DNA of 9,835 bases from Gaiellasilicea sp046594445 (GCA_046594445.1 JBKJSM010000096.1:1-9835), one strand, 5' to 3'; positions 1 through 6,601 are shown, numbered from the stretch's first letter. Numbers and translations: made by a program. Notes: generated from the letters alone by a model not told the origin.

Positions 1-903
1 GGCGCGCAAAGCGTCGGCGCCGACCTCGGCGTCGATCTTCACCGCGCGGCCGCCCTCGAACTCGATCCTGATCCCGTCCATGGTGGAGCCGTAGAGCTCG
101 AGCGGCTTCGTCGCGGAAACGTGCCCATCGACGCGAGCGGGATCGGGCGTCGTGAACACCTCCTCGGTCGGCAGGTTCGGGTAGTGCGTCAACCCGTCAG
201 CGGTCGTGAAGTCGGCGCCGAGCCACTTCGAGCTCGGCATCAGGCCGATGGTCACGTCGGTTCCCGGCCCCGTGAGGTGCAACGCGTCGAAGCGGCGCTC
301 GGTCAGGCGCTCGGCGCTCGCGACGATCGCCTTCATGCGCTCCCGCCACGCCTGCGCCGGGTCGTCCGCGTCTAGTCGCAGTACATGGATGATCTGATCC
401 CAGAGCGTGTCGAGCGCCTCGTCCGGGTCCAGATCGGGGTGAACGCGCGCAGCCCAGCCAGGGTTCGGGCAAGGCCCTGCCGTCCAGTTCGTCGTCCGCT
501 CGTTGATGATCTTCAGCGAGGCCGGAACGGAGGGAAGCAGGTCACGGCCGGTGCGGGCCGGGTCGATCCCCTCGAACACCGCTCCGCTCGTCCCCGTCAG
601 CGAGATGCGCGCGGCATGCTCGCGTCCGAGCCATTCCATCCGCTCCACGATCCACGGCGGCACGTAGTCGAGCGTCGACTCGTCGGCGAACTCGAGGCGG
701 GCGCGCTTGACGAGCAGGTCCCACCAGAAGACGTCGACGTACTTGGCACCGCGCTTGTAGGCGGCGCGCGCGACGGCGCGGGCGGCGTCCTCCATGCCGC
801 CGAGATAGGCGGTGACGCCGAGGATCTGACCTGGCTGAAGGTTGGCGCCGAAGCCGACGAGCAGCTCCGCGAGGCGTTCGAGGTCTGTAGAGCGGTCACG
901 CAC
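1..903 (-). CDS. M29-family metallo-aminopeptidase, N-terminal part (cut by left window edge)
   Basis: Reading the minus strand from a GTG at 903 gives 301 uninterrupted codons running off the left edge. The protein begins with an LxRLAELLVGFGANLQPGQ-like segment (residues 8-26), as M29 aminopeptidases (AmpS/AmpT/PepII type) do. It later carries GPGTDVTIGL (about 212-221), SSKWLGADF and NLPTEEVFTTPD (243-254). The TEEVF glutamates correspond to the first ligand of the family's two-metal centre. The remaining ligands (a later Glu, His, Tyr, His and Asp) would lie beyond the edge. The family is about 370-410 residues, so roughly three quarters is here. It is a cytosolic enzyme that removes N-terminal residues from peptides. 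Alternative in-frame starts are GTG at 915 and ATG at 927; the ATG would overlap rluB by 2 bp. I prefer 903 because it begins just before the conserved region. No signal peptide is visible. Assignment is by motif recognition. Confidence 0.85.
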   Translation of the reverse strand, partial: MRDRSTDLERLAELLVGFGANLQPGQILGVTAYLGGMEDAARAVARAAYKRGAKYVDVFWWDLLVKRARLEFADESTLDYVPPWIVERMEWLGREHAARISLTGTSGAVFEGIDPARTGRDLLPSVPASLKIINERTTNWTAGPCPNPGWAARVHPDLDPDEALDTLWDQIIHVLRLDADDPAQAWRERMKAIVASAERLTERRFDALHLTGPGTDVTIGLMPSSKWLGADFTTADGLTHYPNLPTEEVFTTPDPARVDGHVSATKPLELYGSTMDGIRIEFEGGRAVKIDAEVGADALRA

Positions 904-911
904 GGAGCGGC

Positions 912-917
912 ACACTA
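912..917 (-). promoter_or_regulatory. Possible -10 element for the M29 aminopeptidase
   Basis: TAGTGT on the minus strand fits the actinobacterial -10 pattern TANNNT. It ends 8 nt before the preferred GTG at 903, which would give a leaderless or nearly leaderless mRNA. I see no convincing -35 at 16-18 bp (a TTGAGT lies only 13 bp upstream), so this is a weak call based on one hexamer and its spacing. Confidence 0.25.
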
Positions 918-925
918 CAGAGGTC

Positions 926-1624
926 ATGCGACTCAACGCCTACCTCGCCCGCGCGGGCGTCGCCTCTCGCCGCAAGGCCGACGACCTGATCAAGGCCGGC
1001 CGCGTGCGGGTGAACGGCGAGCTGGGGGAGCTGAACACGTTCGTCGAGGGCAGCGACGCCGTCGAGGTGGACGGCCAGCCGGTGGCGAAGCAGCGGCTCG
1101 GCTACGTGCTGCTGCACAAGCCGGCCGGCGTCGTCACGACGGCCAGTGACCCGCAGGGCCGGCCGACCGTGGTCGATCTGGTCGGCCACGAGTCCCGCGT
1201 CGTACCCGTGGGGCGACTCGATGTCGACACAACCGGTGTCCTGTTGCTCACGAACGACGGCCCGCTCGCTCACCGGCTCGCGCACCCGCGCTACGGCGTC
1301 GAGAAGGTCTACGAGGTCGAGACCTGGAAGGAGCCGAACGACGAGGCGCTGCGCCGGCTCGCGACGGGCGTCGAGCTCGAGGACGGCGTCACGTCACCCG
1401 CCCGCGTGCGACGCCTGGGCGCCGCGCGCTTCGAGCTCGTTCTCCACGAGGGGCGCAACCGCCAGGTGCGCCGGATGTGCGAGTGCGTCGGCCACCGGGT
1501 CCGCAGGCTGCACCGGAGCGTCTACGCGGGGATCGGCGTCGGCCAGCTGCCCGCGGGGGCGTGGCGCGAGCTCACAGCGCGCGAGGTGGGGCAGATCAGG
1601 AAGAGCGGCCTACCTCGCTCTTGA
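926..1624 (+). CDS. rluB: RsuA/RluB-family rRNA pseudouridine synthase
   Basis: This 232-residue protein isomerises a uridine to pseudouridine in rRNA. Residues 1-50 form an S4 RNA-binding domain (MRLNAYLARAGVASRRKAD, then a VRVNG turn). The catalytic domain follows with LLHKPAGVVTT (62-72), GRLDVDTTGVLLLTNDG (96-112; catalytic Asp99) and the family C-terminal motif EGRNRQVRRMCECVGH (175-190). An upstream in-frame ATG at 842 would add 28 low-complexity residues and place the S4 domain internally, so I reject it. AGAGG lies only 2 nt before the ATG, a poor Shine-Dalgarno spacing. It diverges from the aminopeptidase and its last 29 bp overlap the end of trpS on the other strand. In many Gram-positives and actinobacteria this gene sits near scpAB and cmk-der; here it is one transcription unit away from cmk. 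The family is certain; RluB rather than RluE or RsuA is inferred from length and context. Confidence 0.92.
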   Translation: MRLNAYLARAGVASRRKADDLIKAGRVRVNGELGELNTFVEGSDAVEVDGQPVAKQRLGYVLLHKPAGVVTTASDPQGRPTVVDLVGHESRVVPVGRLDVDTTGVLLLTNDGPLAHRLAHPRYGVEKVYEVETWKEPNDEALRRLATGVELEDGVTSPARVRRLGAARFELVLHEGRNRQVRRMCECVGHRVRRLHRSVYAGIGVGQLPAGAWRELTAREVGQIRKSGLPRS

Positions 1625-2594
1625 CGAAGCCCATTCGGTCGTACATCGCCTCCAGCGTCGGCGCCGACGCCTCGGCTGCCTTCTCGGCTCCGCGCGCGAG
1701 CAGCCGCTGCAGCTCCGCCGGGTCGGACCGCATGTCTCGGTAGCGCTCCTGGATCGGGACGAGCGCTTCCACGGCCGCGTCGCCCACGTCGGTCTTGAAC
1801 TGGCCGTAGCCCGAGCCGTCGTAGCGCGACTCGATCGCCTCGGCTGCCTCGCCGGTCAGCGACGCCAGGATGTCGATCAGGTTGGTCACGCCTGGCTTGT
1901 CTTCGGCGCGGCGCACCTCTGTGCCGGAGTCGGTGACCGCGGAGCGGAATTTCTTCCGGATCATGTCGGGCTCGTCGAGCAGCTTCACGGTCCCCTGGGG
2001 ACTCCCGCCGGTCGTCGACATCTTCTTCGTCGGCTCCTGTAGGTCCATGATCCGCGCGCCGACCTCGGGGTAGACGCCCTCCGGCAGCTTGAAGGTCTGG
2101 CCGAAGCGCGTGTTGAAGCGCTCGGCGACGTCGCGGGCCAGTTCGAGATGCTGCCGCTGGTCATCGCCGATCGGGACGATGTCGGTCTGGTAGAGCAGGA
2201 TGTCGCCTGCCATCAGCACGGGATAGGTGAAGAGTGCCGCCGACACGAACTCGCGCTCGTCTGCCTTGTCCTTGAATTGGGTCATCCGGTTCAACTGACC
2301 GAAGCTCGTGACCGAGCCGAGCAGCCACGCCGCCTCCGCGTGCGCGGGAACGTGGCTCTGCACGAAGATCGTCGAGCGCTCCGGGTCGAGCCCGGTCGCA
2401 AACAGGATCGCGGCCAGGTCGAGCGTCTTCACACGGAAGTCCGCCGGGTCGTAGTCGACGCTGATCGAATGCAGGTCGACGATGCAGAAGAAGCCCTCGC
2501 CGCGCTCCTGCGTGGCGGCGTACTGCCGGAAGCCCCCGATCAGGTTGCCGAGGTGCTTGTCGCCCGTGGGCTGGATGCCGGAGAAGATACGCAT
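1596..2594 (-). CDS. trpS: Tryptophanyl-tRNA synthetase
   Basis: This 332-residue class I aminoacyl-tRNA synthetase charges tRNA-Trp in the cytosol. The start MRIFSGIQPTGDKHLGNLIG carries the HIGH-equivalent TGDKHLGN (10-17). CIVDLHSISV (37-46) keeps the active-site His, and MAGDILLYQTDIVPIGDDQRQHLEL (128-152) contains the Asp that reads the tryptophan indole (Asp131). The second signature is KMSTT (191-195) rather than KMSKS, so the usual second lysine is missing. GISNLL- and YGQFK-type segments of the anticodon-binding helices follow (about 235-268). Length and domain order are normal. The ATG at 2594 is preceded by the purine run GAGAGAGAGA ending 6 nt upstream, a plausible weak ribosome site. 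The gene has its own promoter and a leader with a terminator-like hairpin. Its 3' end overlaps rluB convergently. Identification is secure. Confidence 0.97.
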   Translation of the reverse strand: MRIFSGIQPTGDKHLGNLIGGFRQYAATQERGEGFFCIVDLHSISVDYDPADFRVKTLDLAAILFATGLDPERSTIFVQSHVPAHAEAAWLLGSVTSFGQLNRMTQFKDKADEREFVSAALFTYPVLMAGDILLYQTDIVPIGDDQRQHLELARDVAERFNTRFGQTFKLPEGVYPEVGARIMDLQEPTKKMSTTGGSPQGTVKLLDEPDMIRKKFRSAVTDSGTEVRRAEDKPGVTNLIDILASLTGEAAEAIESRYDGSGYGQFKTDVGDAAVEALVPIQERYRDMRSDPAELQRLLARGAEKAAEASAPTLEAMYDRMGFVKSEVGRSS

Positions 2595-2627
2595 GTCGGT
2601 TCTCTCTCTCGAATTGGTCGGGGAACG

Positions 2628-2651
2628 AAAAAGACCTCCTGGCGGAGGTCT
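2628..2651 (-). terminator. Intrinsic terminator-like hairpin in the trpS leader (attenuator)
   Basis: On the minus strand AGACCTCC (2651-2644) pairs perfectly with GGAGGTCT (2639-2632) around a GCCA loop, and the stem runs directly into TTTT (2631-2628). The U-tract lies on the trpS-sense strand only. The hairpin sits downstream of the trpS promoter and 33 nt before the trpS start codon, so any transcript must pass it to reach trpS. That position suits an attenuator, not an end-of-gene terminator; no minus-strand gene lies immediately upstream. Confidence 0.75.
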
Positions 2652-2654
2652 GGG

Positions 2655-2701
2655 CGAGCGAAGCGGCGTGCGCGTCCTAGCGCAGGCTCCCGCTCCGCTC
2701 G
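2655..2701 (-). promoter_or_regulatory. Large hairpin preceding the trpS attenuator
   Basis: In the trpS-sense RNA CGAGCGGAGCGG (2701-2690) pairs with CCGCUUCGCUCG (2666-2655), 12 bp with one G-U. An inner 5-bp stem, UGCGC (2684-2680) with GCGCA (2673-2669), closes a UAGGAC loop. The stop codon of the putative leader peptide is in that loop, and its Trp codon lies 5 nt before the 5' arm. Part of the 5' arm (GCGGAG, 2698-2693) could instead pair with CUCCGC (2647-2642) in the terminator. A ribosome in the leader could therefore influence folding. Pairings were read by eye; no energies were computed. Confidence 0.55.
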
Positions 2702-2742
2702 TACGGCCAGGTGGAGGCCTCGTGAGTGGTCGCGGAAAGCAT
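2677..2742 (-). CDS. Putative tryptophan-containing leader peptide of trpS (21 aa)
   Basis: ATG at 2742-2740 opens 21 codons ending at TAG (2679-2677), with a single Trp codon (TGG, 2709-2707) at position 12, followed by Pro and Tyr. The ATG begins one nucleotide after the predicted +1 of the trpS promoter, so it would be translated from a leaderless 5' end, a common mode in actinobacteria. It precedes a hairpin and then a U-tailed hairpin, the layout of ribosome-mediated attenuators. Classical Trp leaders have two or more Trp codons; a single one makes this weaker. The chemistry of the rest (Ser/Thr-rich, then ERSGSLR) suggests no function beyond being translated. Evidence is position and codon content only. 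Confidence 0.5.
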   Translation of the reverse strand: MLSATTHEASTWPYERSGSLR

Positions 2743-2749
2743 GCGCTGA

Positions 2750-2778
2750 AGGATAGGGCTGAGCCCGCAAACCCGCAA
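2750..2778 (-). promoter_or_regulatory. trpS promoter (-35/-10)
   Basis: On the minus strand TTGCGG (2778-2773) and TATCCT (2755-2750) are separated by exactly 17 bp, a good match to the housekeeping sigma pattern. The predicted +1 is 2743 or 2742, at the ATG of the putative leader peptide. The -35 directly abuts the -10 of the opposed aroG promoter (2780-2785), so simultaneous occupancy by two polymerases looks impossible. Confidence 0.65.
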
Positions 2779-2779
2779 C

Positions 2780-2785
2780 TACACT
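2780..2785 (+). promoter_or_regulatory. -10 element of the aroG operon promoter (leaderless start)
   Basis: TACACT (2780-2785) fits TANNNT and ends 6 nt before the aroG ATG, which places the predicted +1 on the A of that ATG. No Shine-Dalgarno sequence is present, consistent with a leaderless mRNA. The -35 region (about 2757-2762, GGCTGA) is a poor match, so the promoter may be weak or activator-dependent. It overlaps the -10 region of the opposed trpS promoter. Confidence 0.6.
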
Positions 2786-2791
2786 CTTTCG

Positions 2792-4144
2792 ATGGCCGTC
2801 ACCCCCGCAGCATGGACGCCGTCGAGCTGGCGCGGGCGCACCGCGCTGCACCAGCCCGATTGGCCAGAGCCCGCCGACGCAGAGGCTGCGGTCGACCAGC
2901 TTCGAGGGCTGCCCCCGCTCGTCTTCGCCGGCGAGGCGCGCGACCTGCAGGCCGCGCTCGGCGACGTCTCCGCCGGACGCGCGTTCCTCCTCCAGGCCGG
3001 CGACTGTGCCGAGTCGTTCCGGGACTTCACGGCGGTCTCGATCCGCGAGAAGCTGAAGATCCTGCTGCAGATGTCGGTCGTGATGATCTATGGGTCGGCA
3101 TTGCCGCTCGTGAAGGTGGGCCGGATCGCCGGGCAGTTCGCGAAGGCGCGCTCGGAGCCGTTCGAGCGGGTCGGGGAGGAAGAGCTTCCCTCCTTCTTCG
3201 GGCACATGGTCAACGACGACGCCCCGTCGCTCGAGGCCCGGCGGGCCGACCCGGCACGAATGATCCAGACGTACCACCAGTCGGCCGCCACTCTCAATCT
3301 GCTGCGCGCGTTCACGAAGGGCGGCTTCGCCGATCTGACGCAGGTGCACATGTGGAACCAGGAGTTCGTGGCGAGTGCGCCCGAAGGGCAGCGCTACGAG
3401 ATCGTCGCGGGCGAAATCGAGCGGGCGATCGGGTTCATGCGTGCGTGCGGGATCGATCTGATCCACGCGCCGCAGCTGCACCAGGTCGACGTCTGGACGA
3501 GCCACGAGGGGCTCGCGCTCGACTACGAGGAGGGGCTGACTCGCCGCGACTCGCTCACCGGTGACTGGTACGACTGCTCGGCGCACATGCTCTGGATCGG
3601 CGAGCGCACGCGGCAGCCCGACGGCGCCCATGTCGAGTTCTTCGCCGGAGTGCACAACCCGCTCGGGGTGAAGTTAGGCCCTTCGGCAACGACCGACGAC
3701 GTGCTCGAGCTCGCAGAGAAGCTGAACCCCCTGCGGATCCCCGGCCGGCTGACGTTCATCGTCCGGATGGGCGCCGAGCCGCTCCGCGAAGCGCTGCCGC
3801 CACTCCTTCAAGCGGTGCGCGACGCCGAGCAGCCGGTCGTCTGGGCGTGCGATCCGATGCACGCGAACGTCTTCCGCACCGAGTCCGGGATCAAGACGCG
3901 CAGCTTCGACGCGATCATGGACGAGGTGATCGCGTTCTTCGCGGTCTGCCGGGCGGAGGGCGCCTGGCCCGGCGGCGTGCATCTCGAATTCACCGGTGAG
4001 GACGTGACCGAGTGCCTCGGCGGGTCCGCTGCCGTGCTCGAGGAAGAGCTGAGCGCTCGGTACGAGAGCCTCTGTGACCCGCGTCTGAACGCACGGCAGT
4101 CGCTCGACCTCGCATTTCGCGTGGCCGAGCTGATGCGAAGGTAG
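2792..4144 (+). CDS. aroG: Class II 3-deoxy-D-arabino-heptulosonate 7-phosphate (DAHP) synthase
   Basis: This 450-residue enzyme condenses phosphoenolpyruvate with erythrose-4-phosphate, the first and flux-setting step of the shikimate pathway. It is the class II (plant/actinobacterial) type: LLQAGDCAESF (66-76; metal-ligand Cys72), WNQEFV (188-193), CSAHMLWIGERTRQ (262-275), FFAGVHNPLGVKLGPS (283-298), WACDPMHAN (351-359; ligand His357), HLEFTGEDVTECLGG (397-411; ligand Glu399) and CDPRLNARQSLDLAF (428-442; ligand Asp429). All four expected metal ligands are present. In Mycobacterium tuberculosis the homologue forms a complex with chorismate mutase and is inhibited by aromatic amino acids. 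No chorismate mutase is in this window, so that partnership is only possible here. The ATG at 2792 fits the predicted leaderless transcription start. aroG opens the plus-strand operon and is followed by tyrA after 6 bp. Confidence 0.96.
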   Translation: MAVTPAAWTPSSWRGRTALHQPDWPEPADAEAAVDQLRGLPPLVFAGEARDLQAALGDVSAGRAFLLQAGDCAESFRDFTAVSIREKLKILLQMSVVMIYGSALPLVKVGRIAGQFAKARSEPFERVGEEELPSFFGHMVNDDAPSLEARRADPARMIQTYHQSAATLNLLRAFTKGGFADLTQVHMWNQEFVASAPEGQRYEIVAGEIERAIGFMRACGIDLIHAPQLHQVDVWTSHEGLALDYEEGLTRRDSLTGDWYDCSAHMLWIGERTRQPDGAHVEFFAGVHNPLGVKLGPSATTDDVLELAEKLNPLRIPGRLTFIVRMGAEPLREALPPLLQAVRDAEQPVVWACDPMHANVFRTESGIKTRSFDAIMDEVIAFFAVCRAEGAWPGGVHLEFTGEDVTECLGGSAAVLEEELSARYESLCDPRLNARQSLDLAFRVAELMRR

Positions 4145-4150
4145 GCGGGC

Positions 4151-5254
4151 ATGGCGCTTCGCTCTCTCGCCGTCGTCGGCACGGGCCTGATCGGCGCGTC
4201 CGTCGCGCTCGCTGCGCGCCGCGCCGGCGTCACGCGGGTCACCGGTTGGGACCCCGATCCGGCGCACCTAGCTACCGCAGCGGAGCGCGGGGCGGTCGAC
4301 GCGGCTCCCGACCTCGCTGCGGCGCTCGACGGCGCGGAGCTGGCCCTCGTCGCGGCGCCCGTCGTCGAGCTCCCGGCGCAAGTGCGCGCCGTCCTCGAGG
4401 CCAGCGCGCCAGGCTGCACCGTCACCGACGTCGGCTCGACGAAGGGTGGGGTCTGCGCGGCCGCCGGCGGCAGCGACCGGTTCGTGGGCGGCCACCCGAT
4501 CTGCGGCTCCGAGGCGCGAGGCCCTGAGTGGGCGACCGCGGAGCTGTTCGAGGGTGCGACGTGGTTCCTGACCCCGGTCGCGGCGACCTCGCCCGCGAGC
4601 TACAAGGTGCTGCACGGGTTCGTCTCCGCGCTCGGCGCCGTGCCCGTCGCCATCGATCCGGACGCGCACGATCGTCTGGTCTCGGTGACGAGCCACCTAC
4701 CGCACGTGCTGGCGAACGTGCTCCTCAACCAGGCCGGCGCGGCGCGGATCGACGGGCACGAGCCGCTCGCGGCGGCCGGAGGCTCGCTCCGCGACATGAC
4801 GCGGATCGCCGGCGCGAATCCGCGTATCTGGGTCGACATCTTCCTGGAGAACCGCGCCGCGCTCGGGACTGCGCTGGCCGAGCAGCGGCGGCTGATCGAG
4901 CAGGTCGAGAAAGCGTTGGCCGCCGGCGACGCCGGCTTCCTGGCGCGCTGGATCGGCGAGGCGTCCGCGAACCGCCGCCGCCTGCTCGAGACGGCGTACG
5001 ACGACGCCGGGGCGCTGCAGCGGCTGCGTGTCCACGTGCCCGACCGGCCCGGCGTAATCGCCGGCGTCGCGCAAGCGCTCGGCGCGGAGCGCATCAACAT
5101 CGCCGACTTCGACCTGCAGCACCTCTCGTCCGAGCGCGGCGGCACGCTCGCGATCCTCGTCGCCGGCGAGCAGGAGGCGGCCCGCGCGGCCACGATCCTG
5201 GAGCAGCAGGGCTACGGCGTGGTGGTCACGCCCGTGTTGGACGAGGAGTCGTGA
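4151..5254 (+). CDS. tyrA: Prephenate dehydrogenase with C-terminal ACT domain
   Basis: This 367-residue protein oxidatively decarboxylates prephenate to 4-hydroxyphenylpyruvate, the tyrosine branch. An N-terminal Rossmann fold shows VVGTGLIGASVAL (8-20), with an acidic residue after the second strand (WDPDP, Asp34), suggesting NAD preference. Catalytic motifs are STKG (96-99), GGHPICGSE (113-121; His115 and Glu121), SHLPH (181-185; His185) and RDMTRIA (214-220; Asp215 and Arg218). Their spacing matches Aquifex TyrA. Residues about 290-367 (LRVHVPDRPGVIAGVAQALG, then INIADF) form an ACT domain of the kind that binds amino acids, so feedback by tyrosine is likely, as in Bacillus TyrA. GAAGG (4137-4141), overlapping the end of aroG, is a good ribosome site 9 nt before the ATG. 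Its stop overlaps the aroA GTG in a GTGA junction, implying coupling. An arogenate dehydrogenase role cannot be excluded by eye. Confidence 0.94.
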   Translation: MALRSLAVVGTGLIGASVALAARRAGVTRVTGWDPDPAHLATAAERGAVDAAPDLAAALDGAELALVAAPVVELPAQVRAVLEASAPGCTVTDVGSTKGGVCAAAGGSDRFVGGHPICGSEARGPEWATAELFEGATWFLTPVAATSPASYKVLHGFVSALGAVPVAIDPDAHDRLVSVTSHLPHVLANVLLNQAGAARIDGHEPLAAAGGSLRDMTRIAGANPRIWVDIFLENRAALGTALAEQRRLIEQVEKALAAGDAGFLARWIGEASANRRRLLETAYDDAGALQRLRVHVPDRPGVIAGVAQALGAERINIADFDLQHLSSERGGTLAILVAGEQEAARAATILEQQGYGVVVTPVLDEES

Positions 5255-6537
5255 AGATCGAGCCTGCGGCCGCCGTCAGCGGGCACATCCGCGTTCCCGG
5301 CGACAAGTCGATCTCCCACCGCGCTGTCTTACTCGCCGCGATCGGCGAGGGGGAGACGCGGATCTCGGGCTTCGGCCGCTCCGCCGACACCGAGGCAACG
5401 ATCGCCGCGGTGCGCGCGCTCGGCGCAACGGTCTACGAGGCCGACGACGACACGCTGCGCGTCTTCGGCAACGGGCTGCGGGGGCTGAAGGCCCCAAGCG
5501 AGCCGATCGACTGCGCCAACGCGGGCACGCTGATGCGGCTGCTGCCCGGGATCCTCGTCGGGCAGGAGGGCCGCTTCGAGCTGACCGGCGACGAGTCGCT
5601 CCGCTCCCGGCCGATGGAGCGGATCGCCGAGCCGCTGCGGCAGATGGGCGCCTCGATCGAGACGACGGACGGATGCGCGCCGATCGTGATCGAGGGCGGG
5701 GCGCTGACGCCGATCACCTACGAGTTGCCGGTCGCGAGCGCGCAGGTGAAGTCGGCCGTGCTGCTCGCAGGCCTCTATGCCAAGGGCGGCGAGACGACCG
5801 TGCTGGAGCCGCTTGCCACGCGCGATCACACCGAGGTGATGCTCGACCAAGCGGGTGTCACGGTCCGACGCAAGCCCGGGAGCGTCAGCGTCGAGCCCGT
5901 CGAGCGGCTGGAGCTCGGGGAGATCGAGGTTCCGGGCGACTTCTCTTCCGCGGCGCCGTTCCTGGTCGCGACGACGCTGATTCCCGGGTCGGAGCTGACC
6001 GTGCACGGGGTCAACCTGAACCCGCGTCGGACCGGGTTGCTCGACGTGCTCGAGAAGATGGGGGCGCGGATCACCGTCTTCAACCGCAGGCGGATCGGCG
6101 GCGAGCCCGCGGGCGATCTCGACGTGCGCGCCGGGCATCTCGTCGGGACGACGATCGGCGCCGCGCGCGTGCCGCTCCTCGTCGACGAGCTGCCCCTCTT
6201 CGCTCTCCTCGCCGTGCACGCGCACGGCGACAGCGTCGTGACAGGCGCGGAGGAGCTGCGCGCGAAGGAGTCCGATCGGATCGAGGCGGTCGTCGACAAC
6301 CTCCGCCGCCTCGGCGCGCACATCAAGGCGACGCCCGACGGGTTCGCCGTGCGCGGCGTCCCTTCCCGGCTTCGCGGCGGCTCGGTCGACGCGCGCGGCG
6401 ATCATCGGATCGCGATGCTCGGCGCGATCGCGGGCCTCGCCTCCCGCGAGGGCGTCGACCTCGAGGGCGCCGAGACCGCGGCGGTAAGCTTCCCCGGCTT
6501 CTTCGACCTCCTCGACTCGCTGCGAGCAACCACTTAG
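5251..6537 (+). CDS. aroA: 3-phosphoshikimate 1-carboxyvinyltransferase (EPSP synthase)
   Basis: This 428-residue enzyme transfers enolpyruvate from PEP to shikimate-3-phosphate. Motifs in order are VPGDKSISHR (15-24; Lys19, Ser20 and Arg24 bind substrate), NAGTLMRLLPG (90-100), RSRPMERIAEPLRQMG (118-133), SAQVKSAVLLAGL (163-175), DELPLFALLA (312-321; catalytic Asp312), RAKESDRI (337-344) and ARGDHRIAM (381-389). The reading frame is open far upstream inside tyrA, but the family start lies about 14 residues before PGDKS. That fixes the GTG at 5251, which shares GTGA with the tyrA stop; AGGAG (5244-5248) precedes it by 2 nt. The PEP-site loop is NAGTLMRLL where class I enzymes have NAGTAMRPL, resembling class II (Bacillus-like, less glyphosate-sensitive) enzymes. 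After its stop comes a palindromic element and then cmk. Identification is secure. Confidence 0.97.
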   Translation: MKIEPAAAVSGHIRVPGDKSISHRAVLLAAIGEGETRISGFGRSADTEATIAAVRALGATVYEADDDTLRVFGNGLRGLKAPSEPIDCANAGTLMRLLPGILVGQEGRFELTGDESLRSRPMERIAEPLRQMGASIETTDGCAPIVIEGGALTPITYELPVASAQVKSAVLLAGLYAKGGETTVLEPLATRDHTEVMLDQAGVTVRRKPGSVSVEPVERLELGEIEVPGDFSSAAPFLVATTLIPGSELTVHGVNLNPRRTGLLDVLEKMGARITVFNRRRIGGEPAGDLDVRAGHLVGTTIGAARVPLLVDELPLFALLAVHAHGDSVVTGAEELRAKESDRIEAVVDNLRRLGAHIKATPDGFAVRGVPSRLRGGSVDARGDHRIAMLGAIAGLASREGVDLEGAETAAVSFPGFFDLLDSLRATT

Positions 6538-6601
6538 ATGACTGATGCCACGATCTCGCGCGCTCGGGACGCGCTCTGGCGTGTCCGGGCCGCTCCCGAC
6601 T

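Noticed and set aside
842..925. N-terminal extension of RluB from an upstream in-frame ATG at 842
   Set aside because: The extra 28 residues are low-complexity and unlike the family. The S4 domain normally begins at the N-terminus, and the stretch is the antisense of the aminopeptidase start.
2595..2610. TRAP-type binding site (GAGAGAGAGA before trpS)
   Set aside because: TRAP sites are many NAG triplets separated by 2-3 nt; this is one uninterrupted purine run, better read as a weak ribosome site.
2595..2742. T-box riboswitch upstream of trpS
   Set aside because: No T-box consensus (a TGG...ACCGCG-like block) is seen in the leader, and at about 150 nt it is short for a full T-box with a specifier stem.
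4528..5250. Upstream open frame in phase with aroA
   Set aside because: It is Arg/Ala-rich shadow sequence inside tyrA; the EPSP synthase fold begins just before PGDKS, at GTG 5251.
5329..6405. Long minus-strand open frame opposite aroA (also similar ones at 7927-9234, 6839-7996 and 2540-3655)
   Set aside because: These are typical antisense shadows of high-GC genes. Their composition is biased to Arg, Asp, Gly and Ala with no recognisable domain, while the opposite strand has clear conserved proteins.
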